Source: JBELMB01 sp042088665
GTDB lineage: Bacteria > Pseudomonadota > Alphaproteobacteria > Rhodobacterales > Rhodobacteraceae
DNA length: 26,462 nt
NCBI GenBank assembly: GCA_042088665.1
Contig: JBELMB010000062.1
Coordinates: forward strand, 1-26,462
Reading direction: 5' to 3'
Made by a program: the position numbers and the translations under genes. Positions within the stretch are counted from its first letter, which is position 1. Each line of letters begins with the position of its first letter. The notes below the pieces were generated by a model. The model made no database searches. It was not told the DNA's origin and was given only the letters and a program-made list of their open reading frames with translations. This document shows positions 1 through 7,613 of the stretch, one piece after another.

Positions 1-580
1 TGTCTTCGGACGACATACTGACCGGCGAGGCACCCAGAATAGCTAAGGATTCTGCGGTCAGACCGGAGGTGCGCAGCTTGAGCCCTTTCAAATCGTCAAT
101 GCCTCCGATCTTTTTGTTGGACCAGATATTTTCGCCCAACAGCGTCGTGACGCCGAGATAGTAGAGGTTGTGGCGTTCGGCGACAGGACGAAGCAATTCT
201 TTGCCACCCCCGGAATAGAACCAGTCCAGCCCTTGCTGATCTTCGAAACCCGCTGGCCATTCGTTAATAGCCTGAAGCGCTGGTTCCTTGCTCGCATAAT
301 ACATCAAGAAAGTATTGCCGAGATCGAGCGCTCCAGCGCGAACGGCCTCGGGCACCTCCGCCGAAGACACCACTTGTCCCGCCGGGAAGACCTGTATCTC
401 CATCCGGCCATTTGAGGCTTTTTCGACCTTCTCGGCGAAATTGGTGACCAGCGTGTTGTATTCCGACATGCCGGTGCTTGCATATGTCTGCATGCTCCAT
501 TTGATCTCCGCGGCCATGGCAGTTAGAGGGCCCAAGGTCATGGCAATCGTAAGCGCAATGGATTTCAATTTGATTTTCAT
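1..580 (-). CDS. TRAP transporter substrate-binding protein, DctP family (partial, runs off left edge)
   Basis: Periplasmic solute receptor of a tripartite ATP-independent transporter; the family captures organic acids and hands them to a DctQM membrane pair. About 193 N-terminal residues are visible and the frame is still open at base 1. The start at 580 is supported by a GGGAG ribosome site just upstream. Residues 1-23 form a signal peptide (basic MKIKLK, hydrophobic core, AMA cleavage site), followed by EIKWSM, typical of a mature DctP N-terminus. Other family-like stretches are FAEKVEKASNGRMEIQVFPAGQ and, near the edge, the LKGLKLRT segment. It lies 49 bp downstream of the aldehyde dehydrogenase on the same strand, so the two are probably co-transcribed, with permease genes expected beyond the left edge. 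The ligand cannot be told from this fragment. Confidence 0.9.
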   Translation of the reverse strand, partial: MKIKLKSIALTIAMTLGPLTAMAAEIKWSMQTYASTGMSEYNTLVTNFAEKVEKASNGRMEIQVFPAGQVVSSAEVPEAVRAGALDLGNTFLMYYASKEPALQAINEWPAGFEDQQGLDWFYSGGGKELLRPVAERHNLYYLGVTTLLGENIWSNKKIGGIDDLKGLKLRTSGLTAESLAILGASPVSMSSED

Positions 581-629
581 GTATTTCTCCCTTTTGATAG
601 TGGTATTTTGTTGCGACGCATAAGGCGTC

Positions 630-2072
630 TCATCCTTCCTTTTCCATCTGCGTGACGATTTTCGTATCCAAAAACTGTGCAACGACTTCGGCGCCGCCTT
701 CGGTGCCCACCCCAGAATCGCGAACCCCACCAAAGGGAAGCTCAGGCAAGGCTAGCCCAAGATGGTTAACGGCCAGCATGCCGGCGGCGATCCCCTGTCT
801 CAGCAGCCCGATCGTCGCGGCACTTTTGGCAAATGCGTATGATGCCAGCCGATAGTCTAGCCGGTTCGCCTCGGTCAGAGCGTCGTCTAGCGTCCGGTAT
901 GGATTAATCAGCGCGACCGGGCCAAAAGGCTCTTCGTTCTGGATACGGGCGGTGATCGGCACCTCGGTCAAGACCGTAGGCGCGTAGAAATAGCCTTTTC
1001 CAGCAATGCGCGCACCGCCGGTCTGAAGAATTGCCCCTAGGGCCACAGCCTCGTCGACCAGCTCGCTGACAGTATCGACCCGGCGCTGATTGATAAGCGG
1101 ACCCATCTCAGTTGCAGCGTCGAACCCATCTCCCACGACCAGCGCCGTGCTTTGGTCCACGAATTTCTCAACATAGCGATCAAAGATCCGTTCCTGAACT
1201 ATAAATCGCGTGGGAGAGGTGCAGACCTGCCCGGCATTGCGAAATTTCTGCTGAACCATCAGATTGACCGCAGCATCCAGATCGGCTTCTTCGGTGACAA
1301 TGACTGGCGCGTGGCCGCCCAACTCCATGGTAATCCGTTTCATGTGATTAGCGGCCAGCGCACCAATCTGGCGCCCGACTTGAGTTGAGCCGGTAAAACT
1401 GACCTTCCGGATCACTGGATGCGGAATCAAATGGCCAGAGATCTTCGGCGGATCACCATAAACCAAATTGATAGTATTCGCTGGCACCCCAGCATCGACA
1501 AAGGCACGCACCAGTTCGGCGGGTGAGCCCGGCGTATCCTCCGGCCCCTTCAATACAAAGGAACAACCTGCTGCAAGCCCTGCCGCCAGCTTGCGCACGC
1601 ATTGATTGATTGGAAAATTCCATGGGGCAAAGGCCGCGACTGGCCCGACCGGCTCGCGCAAGGTCATTTGAAGCACACCCGGGCTGCGCGCGGGGATGAC
1701 CATGCCATAGCTCCGACGCGCCTCTTCAGCGCACCATTCGATCATCTCGGCCCCAGCCAGCACTTCGAGCTTAGCCTGCCGTAGTGGCTTGCCCTGTTCC
1801 AGCGTCAAGATCTCGGAGATGCGGTTGACACGGTCGCGCAAAATCTGCGCGGCATCGCGCAAGATTGCGGAACGTGCATGGGCAGACACGGCGCTCCAGT
1901 CTTGAAATCCGGCCTGGGCAGCTTCCAGCGCCGCATCGAGATCCTCAGCAGTGGCTGAGGCAACCTTGCCGATAATCTCTTCGGTCGCCGGGTTCACAAC
2001 GTCGATCACCTCGCCGCTACCGCCTGAGCGCCATGCGCCGTCGATAAAGAGTTGGACGTTCGGATAAGTCAT
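630..2072 (-). CDS. NAD(P)-dependent aldehyde dehydrogenase (succinate-semialdehyde dehydrogenase-like)
   Basis: 480-residue aldehyde dehydrogenase, normal length for the superfamily, oxidising an aldehyde to the acid in the cytoplasm. The catalytic set is complete: Asn152 in PWNFP, Lys175 in VLKGPEDTP, Glu250 in MELGGHAP and nucleophile Cys284 in GQVCTSP. The C-terminal LPFGGVRDSGVGTEGG segment is the usual family ending. It resembles the succinate-semialdehyde/glutarate-semialdehyde group, but it lacks the CVCANR active-site signature seen in the GabD-like enzyme at 21592, so the substrate is open. The ribosome site before the ATG at 2072 is weak. It is followed at 49 bp by a TRAP binding protein and preceded by a tctC remnant, which suggests oxidation of a product derived from an imported organic acid. 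Confidence 0.93.
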   Translation of the reverse strand: MTYPNVQLFIDGAWRSGGSGEVIDVVNPATEEIIGKVASATAEDLDAALEAAQAGFQDWSAVSAHARSAILRDAAQILRDRVNRISEILTLEQGKPLRQAKLEVLAGAEMIEWCAEEARRSYGMVIPARSPGVLQMTLREPVGPVAAFAPWNFPINQCVRKLAAGLAAGCSFVLKGPEDTPGSPAELVRAFVDAGVPANTINLVYGDPPKISGHLIPHPVIRKVSFTGSTQVGRQIGALAANHMKRITMELGGHAPVIVTEEADLDAAVNLMVQQKFRNAGQVCTSPTRFIVQERIFDRYVEKFVDQSTALVVGDGFDAATEMGPLINQRRVDTVSELVDEAVALGAILQTGGARIAGKGYFYAPTVLTEVPITARIQNEEPFGPVALINPYRTLDDALTEANRLDYRLASYAFAKSAATIGLLRQGIAAGMLAVNHLGLALPELPFGGVRDSGVGTEGGAEVVAQFLDTKIVTQMEKEG

Positions 2073-2271
2073 ACTTCGCTTTGTATTTAAGATTGCATCT
2101 GGCCGTCATCGATTGCAGTGAGCACTAGTCGTCAGGATTTGGCCTCTATCATCAGGGTGCCGTTGCAGCGCAGGGGTGTCTTTAGTCCTCGATCGCCGCG
2201 GGCCCATCGAAAAGCAATTCTCCGCGACTCGCCGCAACGCTCGGGCGTTGTGGCCTATTTGACCTTTGCTT

Positions 2272-2625
2272 TTACGCTTGGTCTACCTCCTCGTTTGGCC
2301 GCGTCTGACAACAGATGCTGTCATAGGTCAGCGCACCAAGGGTATAGCCGTCGGCAGGTGACTTCATGAGACGGTTAATGCCGATGGACGTAACGCCACC
2401 GTCCAGGTTCTCAACAAAGATCGATTGCGGAAGGTCGCGTTCGGCGATGCTCATGATCTTGCGCACGATTCCATCGGCACCGCCACCAGCCCCCCAAGGC
2501 ACAATCGCCTGGATTGGGCGATCGGGGTACTCGGCCAACACCGAATTCGTTTCTGACACCACCAACGTTGCCGCAAGCAGCGCCGAGCTCAATACTGAGC
2601 ATAGAACTTTTCCCTGAAGTTTCAT
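2272..2625 (-). pseudogene. Truncated TctC-type (Bug family) solute-binding protein
   Basis: The frame begins well: ATG at 2625 preceded by GGGAGG, a signal peptide (residues 1-31, cleavage near SVLA/EYPDRP), then the family hallmarks YPDRPI, IVPWGAGGGAD (residues 41-51) and SPADGYTLG (89-97). TctC/Bug receptors are about 300-330 residues, but this frame stops after 117, just beyond the GYTLG motif, with an unrelated tail. Roughly two thirds of the protein is missing, and I could not find it in the 200 bases downstream (2073-2271). It was therefore probably shortened by a deletion and is most likely non-functional as a receptor, though its promoter and secretion signal look intact. An alternative is a secreted short peptide, for which there is no support. 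Confidence 0.8.
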
Positions 2626-2772
2626 TTTTCCTCCCTGAGCAAGATGACACAAAGTAAGTCGTCAAAATTCACCTGTTTTTCATGCCATTAGAACATGTTG
2701 GCATATTTGGTTTCGGCAGGTCCCAATCCTGGTCAGGCGCGATTAGCCTCCCCCTTTCCAGATGAACGTCAG

Positions 2773-2797
2773 ACCAACTTGGTATTACCGATTTGGT
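2773..2797 (-). promoter_or_regulatory. Candidate operator upstream of tctC remnant (FadR/GntR-type)
   Basis: Contains TTGGTATTACCGAT (2779-2792), which has the TGGTNNNACC form known for FadR-subfamily GntR operators (consensus TNGTNNNACNA). It overlaps the small palindrome ACCAACTTGGT (2773-2783). The same composite layout, GNCCAA followed by GGT-N(2-3)-ACC, occurs at 4310-4336 and 8851-8877. A looser copy, GTCCCAATCCTGGTC, lies at 2720-2734 closer to the gene. Function is inferred from this recurrence and from the FadR-type regulator at 6790-7491. Confidence 0.5.
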
Positions 2798-2829
2798 CAC
2801 ATCAGAATATGCGATTCTACTTTTGGGTC

Positions 2830-2837
2830 AAGGATTT
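2830..2837. repeat. 8-bp target-site duplication, left copy (IS256 element)
   Basis: AAGGATTT immediately outside the left inverted repeat. An identical copy is at 4238-4245. Eight-base duplications are normal for the IS256 family. Confidence 0.92.
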
Positions 2838-2841
2838 GATA

Positions 2842-2865
2842 GTGTCCCATCGAATGGTGTAAGAG
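2842..2865. repeat. IS256-element terminal inverted repeat, left
   Basis: 24-base core that pairs with 4210-4233, with three mismatches (core positions 9, 12 and 13). The end resembles known IS256-family tips, which carry a GTCC...TGTAA-AG pattern. Confidence 0.92.
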
Positions 2866-2894
2866 CGCCGACCTTCGGAAAGGCCCGAGCCTGA

Positions 2895-4091
2895 TCAGGA
2901 CGCCACAGCGGGCAACCTGACGTTAGGACTGTCGTTCACGCGGGCGAGAGTTTCAAGGCTCATGTATCGCCGCGCGACCGTCCATTCATCGTTGGTCTCG
3001 AGCATGATCGCTCCGACGAGCCGGATGATGGCGGCATCATTGGGAAAGATACCGATGACATCGGTGCGCCGCTTGATCTCGCGGTTCACCCGTTCCAGCG
3101 GATTTGTGGACGCGATCTGGGGCCAGTGCTCGCGCGGGAAGTCCATGTAGGCGAGCACGTCGTCGCGCGAGGCGTCCATAAAGATGCCGAGCTTGTCCTG
3201 CTTTTCGCGCAGGGCATCCGCAACGGTGTCCCACTGAGCCTCGGCATCGGCCTTGCTTTCCTGGGCGAAGATCGTCTTCAGCATCGCTGCCACCGCCGTG
3301 CGTTGCTTGGCCGGGGCGTGCGCCAAGGCGTTGCGCATCCAGTGAACCCGGCACCTCTGGTGGGTGGCGTTGAAGACGCGGCGTGCCGCCGCCCGAAGGC
3401 CCTTGTGATCATCGGCGATGACCAGTTTCACGCCGCGCAGGCCGCGGTCGGCCAGGGAGCGCAGAAAGTCGGTCCAGAAGGTTTCGGCTTCGGAAGGGCC
3501 GGTCGCAACGCCCAGAACCTCGCGCTTTCCGTCCTCGTTGACCGCCACGGCTACTATCACGGCGCGGCTCACGATCCGGCCGCCCTCGCGCACCTTCACA
3601 TAGGTCGCATCCAGCCAGAGGTAGGGCCAGGCCCCCTCCAGCGGCCGACCCAAGAACGCGCTCACCCGCTCGTCAATGTCGGCGCAAAGCCGACTGACCT
3701 GGCTTTTTGACATACCGCCCGCGCCCATGGCCTTCACCAGATCGTCCACAGAGCGGGTCGAGACGCCGTGGACATAAGCCTCTTGGATAACGGCCACGAG
3801 GGCCTTCTCGGCCGTGCGGCGCGGCTCCAGGAAGCTGGGAAGATAGCTCCCCTTTCTCAGCTTCGGGATCTCCAGCGCGATCCGGCCAGCACGGGTGTCC
3901 CAGTCGCGGTCGCGGTAACCGTTGCGCTGCACTTCCCGCAACGGCGAGCGCGTCCCCTTGGCCGCGCCCGTCCGCGCCTCGACCTCCGCCTCCATGATCC
4001 GTTCGGCGGCGAAGGCCAACATCTCACGCACAAGATCGCCATCGGCCTGCTGTTCAACCAGCTCAAGCAGTGTCATTCTCTCATCGGTCAT
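2895..4091 (-). CDS. IS256-family transposase
   Basis: DDE transposase (Mutator/IS256 type) that cuts and joins the ends of the surrounding element. With the start at 4091 the protein has 398 residues, the usual family size. This start is chosen because GGAG lies six bases upstream; an upstream in-frame extension to 4169 would enter the 5' leader without a ribosome site. The catalytic triad is visible: Asp161 in WLDATYVK, Asp227 in VIADDHKG and Glu333 in NPLERVNREIKRR, the last within the IS256 signature. The H-rich RCRVHWMRNAL stretch (residues 247-257) is also typical. No frameshift or internal stop is present, so the enzyme looks active. Long antisense frames over this gene are shadows. 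Confidence 0.97.
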   Translation of the reverse strand: MTDERMTLLELVEQQADGDLVREMLAFAAERIMEAEVEARTGAAKGTRSPLREVQRNGYRDRDWDTRAGRIALEIPKLRKGSYLPSFLEPRRTAEKALVAVIQEAYVHGVSTRSVDDLVKAMGAGGMSKSQVSRLCADIDERVSAFLGRPLEGAWPYLWLDATYVKVREGGRIVSRAVIVAVAVNEDGKREVLGVATGPSEAETFWTDFLRSLADRGLRGVKLVIADDHKGLRAAARRVFNATHQRCRVHWMRNALAHAPAKQRTAVAAMLKTIFAQESKADAEAQWDTVADALREKQDKLGIFMDASRDDVLAYMDFPREHWPQIASTNPLERVNREIKRRTDVIGIFPNDAAIIRLVGAIMLETNDEWTVARRYMSLETLARVNDSPNVRLPAVAS

Positions 4092-4209
4092 CGTCATCTC
4101 CGTCTTTGGTTTCGAGTGTTGCAACCCAAACCTTTGCCGAAGATCGACGGTGGCCGCCAGCGTCACCACCGGCCGCGCGCTGCGCTACGCCGGGGGCTCC
4201 GCGCGCGGC

Positions 4210-4233
4210 CTCTTACACCAAGCGTTGGGACAC
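4210..4233. repeat. IS256-element terminal inverted repeat, right
   Basis: Complement of the left repeat at 2842-2865, identical at 21 of 24 positions. The element tip is placed at 4237, directly before the AAGGATTT duplication. Confidence 0.92.
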
Positions 4234-4237
4234 GGCC

Positions 4238-4245
4238 AAGGATTT
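4238..4245. repeat. 8-bp target-site duplication, right copy (IS256 element)
   Basis: AAGGATTT, identical to 2830-2837. Removing 2838-4245 restores a roughly 380-bp intergenic region between the tctC remnant and the FAD oxidase. Confidence 0.92.
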
Positions 4246-4295
4246 TCACGCCGGAGTTCCGTCGCATTCCAAACATCAGGCCATAGAGATGCCGC

Positions 4296-4324
4296 TTGAC
4301 AGATAATAATTGGTTGTCCAATTT
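4296..4324 (+). promoter_or_regulatory. Candidate sigma-70 promoter for the FAD oxidase/GST operon
   Basis: A perfect TTGACA at 4296-4301 is followed after 17 bases by CAATTT at 4319-4324, a weak -10. Transcription would start near 4331, about 80 bases before the proposed start codon. The candidate operator at 4310-4336 covers the -10 and the start point, which is where a repressor would be expected to bind. Confidence 0.5.
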
Positions 4325-4336
4325 GGTTATACCGAA
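4310..4336 (+). promoter_or_regulatory. Candidate FadR/GntR-type operator in the FAD oxidase promoter
   Basis: Two adjacent elements: TTGGTTGTCCAA (4310-4321, a TTGG-N4-CCAA palindrome) and TTTGGTTATACCGAA (4322-4336, of the form TGGTNNNACC). Allowing one-base gaps, the pair aligns at nearly every position with the reverse complement of 8851-8877 upstream of the CoA-transferase. The regulator gene at 6790-7491 sits between the two controlled genes and belongs to the subfamily that recognises such sequences. Confidence 0.6.
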
Positions 4337-4412
4337 CTGATGTACATATCATCTCTGCCGAGAGCGCCCACGCTCTGTGCAGGGCATGATGGAAACTGGA
4401 GGAGACTGGAAA

Positions 4413-6062
4413 TTGGCTAAGACTGAAGGGCGGTATTACGGCCGTAAGCGGAAGTTCTGGACTTGGGGTTACGAGGGCGACGAGGTTCCGCAATCCGAAA
4501 TCGATTCGATGTGCGACCGAATCGCCAAACGGTTAGGTGTCGAAGGGTTCGAATTATTGAAGGACCCGACATTGGACGAGATCGAGCTACGCGCGCCGCG
4601 GATCACGCCACCAGCCTCGATCGCGCATTTCTGCACCACCGAAAAATGGGACCGGGTCGTTCATACCTACGGCAAGGGCTTCAAGGATATGGTTCAGATC
4701 TATCGCCGGAACTTCGACAACCCGCCCGATGTGATCGCCTATCCCCGCGATGAAGACGAAATTCGTGCGGTGCTGGACTGGTGCGGAGAGCATGGCTATG
4801 CCGCGATCCCGTTCGGCGGCGGTTCGAGCGTCACGGGGGGCTTCTTTGCCCCGGCCGAAGATTGCGACGGTGCGGTCATCATCGATCTCGGCAACATGAA
4901 CAAGATTTTGGAGATCGACGATGTGTCGCGTTGCGCCCGGATTCAGGCCGGCATCCTTGGACCAGCCTTGGAAGAGGGGTTGAAGCCCCATGGCTACACC
5001 CTGCGCCACATCCCGCAATCCTGGGAATTCTCGTCGCTGGGCGGGTGGATCGCCACGCGATCCTCGGGGCATTACGCCACTATGCTGACCCATATCGACG
5101 AATCGGTGCAGAGCCTGCGTGTCGTGACCCCGACCGGCACGCTGGAAAACCGGCGCCTGCCCGGATCTGGCGCCGGGCCGGACCCGGACCGCGCCTTCAT
5201 CGGATCCGAAGGCACGCACGGGATCATCACCGAAGCCTGGATGCGACTGCAGGGCCGGGTCAAGTTTCGCGCCAATGCCTCGATCGCGTTCAAGGATTTC
5301 TACCAGGGTGCAGATGCGGTGCGGCAGATCACGCAGGCGGGCTTGTTCCCGGCCAATTGCCGGTATCTCGATGAGAAGGACGCATATTTCTACGGTGCGG
5401 GCGATGGCACCGAATCGATGTTGCTGCTCGGGTTCGAATCGGCCGACCATCCGATGGATGCCTGGCTGGAGCGTGGACTCGAGATCTGCCGCGATCACGG
5501 CGGTATCGTTCGTCAGCAGGCGGGTACCGGGACGGACGCCCTTGAGACCAGCCGCTCCGGAGCGCAGGGAAGCTGGCGCAAGCAGTTTCGCTATCTGCCC
5601 TATCTGATGCACATCCGGGCCGCGATGGGAATCGTCAGCTTTACCTTCGAGACCGCCTATACTTGGGACAAGTTCAAGGAGATCGACGGCGAATTGATGC
5701 GCCGCGTCGCCGATGCCGAGAAGCGTATTACCGGGGGCGGCATCGTCTGTCGGCGGTTCTCGTTTCTCTATCCGGACGGCCCGGCCCCCTATTACTCGAT
5801 CATGGCGCCCTCAAGCCATGACCGCTGTCTCGAAGATTATCAGGCCCTGTCGGACGTGGCTTCCGAAGCACTGATCGAGTTGGGGGCAACAATCACCCAT
5901 CACCATGCAGTGGGACGGACTTTCAAGCCCTTCTTCGACAAAGAGATCGATCCTGTCTACGCGCGCATGCTAGCGGCGTCCAAGAAAGAGCTCGATCCGG
6001 CCTGGATCATGAATCCGGGACTATTGATCGACCGGCCGAATGGCTTGAAACTGACTGCCTGA
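4413..6062 (+). CDS. FAD-binding oxidoreductase of the VAO/alkyl-DHAP synthase-like family
   Basis: Flavoprotein of the PCMH/VAO fold, 549 residues from a TTG start. This start is preferred because GGAGGAG lies at 4398-4404, eight bases upstream; GTG 4377 and ATG 4386/4389 are in-frame alternatives with no comparable site. The FAD-binding domain begins near NPPDVIAYPRDEDEI (residues 103-117) and shows PFGGGSSVTGG (133-143), EFSSLGGWIATRSSG and FIGSEGTHGIITEAWM. The C-terminal GATITHHHAVG (three histidines at 496-498) matches the HHH active-site motif of alkyldihydroxyacetone-phosphate synthase. Bacterial members are mostly uncharacterised FAD-linked oxidases or dehydrogenases of hydroxy acids or alcohols, so ether-lipid synthesis should not be assumed. 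It is followed at 14 bp by a glutathione transferase, clearly in one operon. Confidence 0.93.
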   Translation: MAKTEGRYYGRKRKFWTWGYEGDEVPQSEIDSMCDRIAKRLGVEGFELLKDPTLDEIELRAPRITPPASIAHFCTTEKWDRVVHTYGKGFKDMVQIYRRNFDNPPDVIAYPRDEDEIRAVLDWCGEHGYAAIPFGGGSSVTGGFFAPAEDCDGAVIIDLGNMNKILEIDDVSRCARIQAGILGPALEEGLKPHGYTLRHIPQSWEFSSLGGWIATRSSGHYATMLTHIDESVQSLRVVTPTGTLENRRLPGSGAGPDPDRAFIGSEGTHGIITEAWMRLQGRVKFRANASIAFKDFYQGADAVRQITQAGLFPANCRYLDEKDAYFYGAGDGTESMLLLGFESADHPMDAWLERGLEICRDHGGIVRQQAGTGTDALETSRSGAQGSWRKQFRYLPYLMHIRAAMGIVSFTFETAYTWDKFKEIDGELMRRVADAEKRITGGGIVCRRFSFLYPDGPAPYYSIMAPSSHDRCLEDYQALSDVASEALIELGATITHHHAVGRTFKPFFDKEIDPVYARMLAASKKELDPAWIMNPGLLIDRPNGLKLTA

Positions 6063-6076
6063 AGAGGAGCCGAGCC

Positions 6077-6781
6077 ATGATCGATCTCTATTTCTGGCCC
6101 ACGCCGAACGGCTACAAGGCGACGATCATGCTTGAGGAAGTGGGGCTTGCCTACAGCGTCAAGCCGATCGACATCACCGCGGGCGACCAGTTTGCCCGCG
6201 ATTTCCTGGCGATCAGTCCAAACAACAAGATCCCGGCTATCGTCGATCTCGATGGGCCAGGCAATCGGCCGATCAGTGTTTTCGAGTCCGGCGCGATCCT
6301 TCTCTATTTGGCCGAAAAGACCGAGCGCCTGATACCCAGCGATCCGCGTGCCCGGATCGAGATGATGGAATGGCTGATGTTCCAGATGGGCGGATTTGGC
6401 CCAATGCTCGGTCAAGCACATCATTTCAGGGTCTATGCTCCGGAAAAGATCGACTATGCGTTCAAACGTTACACGGACGAAGCGACGCGTCTGTACCAAG
6501 TGCTGAACACTCGCCTGGACGGCCGGGATTATCTGGCAGGAGATTATTCCATAGCGGATATAGCAACCTTCACTTGGGTGCGGCCGCGCAAGATGCAGGG
6601 TCAGGATCTGGCAGACTACCCAAATATCCAGCGCTGGTATGACGCTGTAAAGACTCGCCCCGCCGTGCGCGCGGGACTGTCTGTCATGTCAGAAGCCAAG
6701 AAGTGGGAGGCAAAGCCCGGCACCGAGGCTTGGGCATCGATGTTCGGCAATTCCGGAAAACCAGCGCGCGATGGCGAATAG
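6077..6781 (+). CDS. Glutathione S-transferase family protein, YfcG-like (Nu class)
   Basis: Cytosolic thioredoxin-fold protein of 234 residues. The N-terminal domain reads MIDLYFWPTPNGYK (residues 1-14), then SPNNKIPAIVD (47-57) and FESGAILLYLAEKT (69-82). These match E. coli YfcG very closely, including the TPNG-K segment that binds glutathione in the Nu class. The second domain carries GGFGPMLGQAHHF and YSIADIATFTWV, also family-typical. Nu-class enzymes are disulfide-bond oxidoreductases or peroxidases rather than classical conjugating enzymes. A GAGGAG ribosome site precedes the ATG, and the gene follows the FAD oxidase by 14 bp. It may protect against, or chemically process, the oxidase product or peroxide (inference). 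It ends eight bases from the convergent regulator. Confidence 0.93.
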   Translation: MIDLYFWPTPNGYKATIMLEEVGLAYSVKPIDITAGDQFARDFLAISPNNKIPAIVDLDGPGNRPISVFESGAILLYLAEKTERLIPSDPRARIEMMEWLMFQMGGFGPMLGQAHHFRVYAPEKIDYAFKRYTDEATRLYQVLNTRLDGRDYLAGDYSIADIATFTWVRPRKMQGQDLADYPNIQRWYDAVKTRPAVRAGLSVMSEAKKWEAKPGTEAWASMFGNSGKPARDGE

Positions 6782-6789
6782 TGTATTGG

Positions 6790-7491
6790 TTATTCTGGAG
6801 TGTCGCTGCCTGCCGTCAGAAGCTCTTCCCAGCTTTTCATCGTCTGTGACAGGTGGGCATGTATCGCCTCGCTCGCAGTAGCTGAATCGTGTGCCTGTAT
6901 AGCCTCGAAGATGCTTCTATGCTCTTCATATGACCGTCGACAATGTGCTTGGTCCGCAAAAAAAAGTTTGCGGCGCAAATGGGACATCTCGAAGAATGAG
7001 TTGACCAGCCTGACAAGCACATGGTTGCCCGTCGAAGCCACGATCAACTGATGAAACTCGCGGTCTTCGACTTCTATGGAATCGGATTTATCCAGCCTAG
7101 CCCGCGTTTTCTCCAAGTTCCCTTCCAGCTTGACGATATCCTCGTCGGTACGCCGCATACATGCGAACTCCACCGCCTGCACCTCCAGCACGAGGCGGGT
7201 CTCCAGCGCGTCGGCGACCTCCTTGGGCTGCAATGGAAGGCCGGACTCGGCGTGCAGTACCAGCGCCTCGAAACTGCTTTCGCTATTCAGGTCCCGCAAA
7301 AAAATGCCCGAACTCGGCCGCCGCTCGACCACCCGCATCGCTTCCAGCGTGGTTATCGCTTCCCGAATATACTGCCGAGTGATGCCAAACTTCAGGGCTA
7401 ATTCGCGCTCCGAAGGAAGACGCTCACCGCTTTCGTACTTACGGTCACGGATGAAGTTCAGCAGACTGCCGATGGTTTTCTGATTTTTCAA
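6790..7491 (-). CDS. GntR-family transcriptional regulator, FadR subfamily (FCD domain)
   Basis: 233-residue DNA-binding regulator. The winged helix-turn-helix covers residues about 5-66, with SGERLPSERELALKFGIT (21-38) and the recognition segment RQYIREAITTLEAM. The C-terminal FCD effector domain keeps the metal/ligand residues Asp143 and His147 (EDREFHQLI), His191 (EEHRSIFEAI) and His213 (HAHLSQTM). The start is TTG at 7491: an in-frame TAG lies two codons upstream and no ATG is suitable, and GGTAG precedes it. Members usually repress catabolic operons and are released by an organic acid or acyl-CoA. It lies between two transcription units whose promoters share a TTGGTNNNACC-type sequence (4310 and 8851), so it is the best candidate for their regulator. 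No such site was found in its own upstream region. Confidence 0.93.
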   Translation of the reverse strand: MKNQKTIGSLLNFIRDRKYESGERLPSERELALKFGITRQYIREAITTLEAMRVVERRPSSGIFLRDLNSESSFEALVLHAESGLPLQPKEVADALETRLVLEVQAVEFACMRRTDEDIVKLEGNLEKTRARLDKSDSIEVEDREFHQLIVASTGNHVLVRLVNSFFEMSHLRRKLFFADQAHCRRSYEEHRSIFEAIQAHDSATASEAIHAHLSQTMKSWEELLTAGSDTPE

Positions 7492-7613
7492 AGACTACCT
7501 TTCAGATACAGACGGCCGGCGACCAGCCTCGACTACCCAATATCATAGCATTCCGAACCGCTCCAAGTTTGCCGGAGAGGTTTACACTATGCGCCTGATA
7601 AATGTTTTCCAAG

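Larger units (their letters stand above)
2838..4237 (-). mobile_element. Complete IS256-family insertion sequence, 1400 bp
   Basis: One transposase gene bounded by inverted repeats. The 24-base cores, GTGTCCCA...GGTGTAAGAG at 2842-2865 and its complement at 4210-4233, match at 21 of 24 positions. Extending each end by four bases (GATA on the left, GGCC read inward on the right) puts the tips directly against a perfect 8-bp duplication, AAGGATTT. All parts of the element are intact, so it is probably young and may still be mobile. It sits in the former divergent promoter region between the tctC remnant and the FAD oxidase, between two candidate operators (2773 and 4310). Confidence 0.95.

Noticed and set aside
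2073..2271. Possible missing C-terminal part of tctC
   Set aside because: Translated on the minus strand, no TctC motif is found; frames are short and interrupted.
3126..4299. Several plus-strand frames over the IS256 element
   Set aside because: Antisense to the transposase, whose motifs and length are complete.
4587..5612. Long minus-strand frame of about 341 codons
   Set aside because: Entirely antisense to the FAD oxidase, with low-complexity Arg/Gly/Asp composition and no motif.
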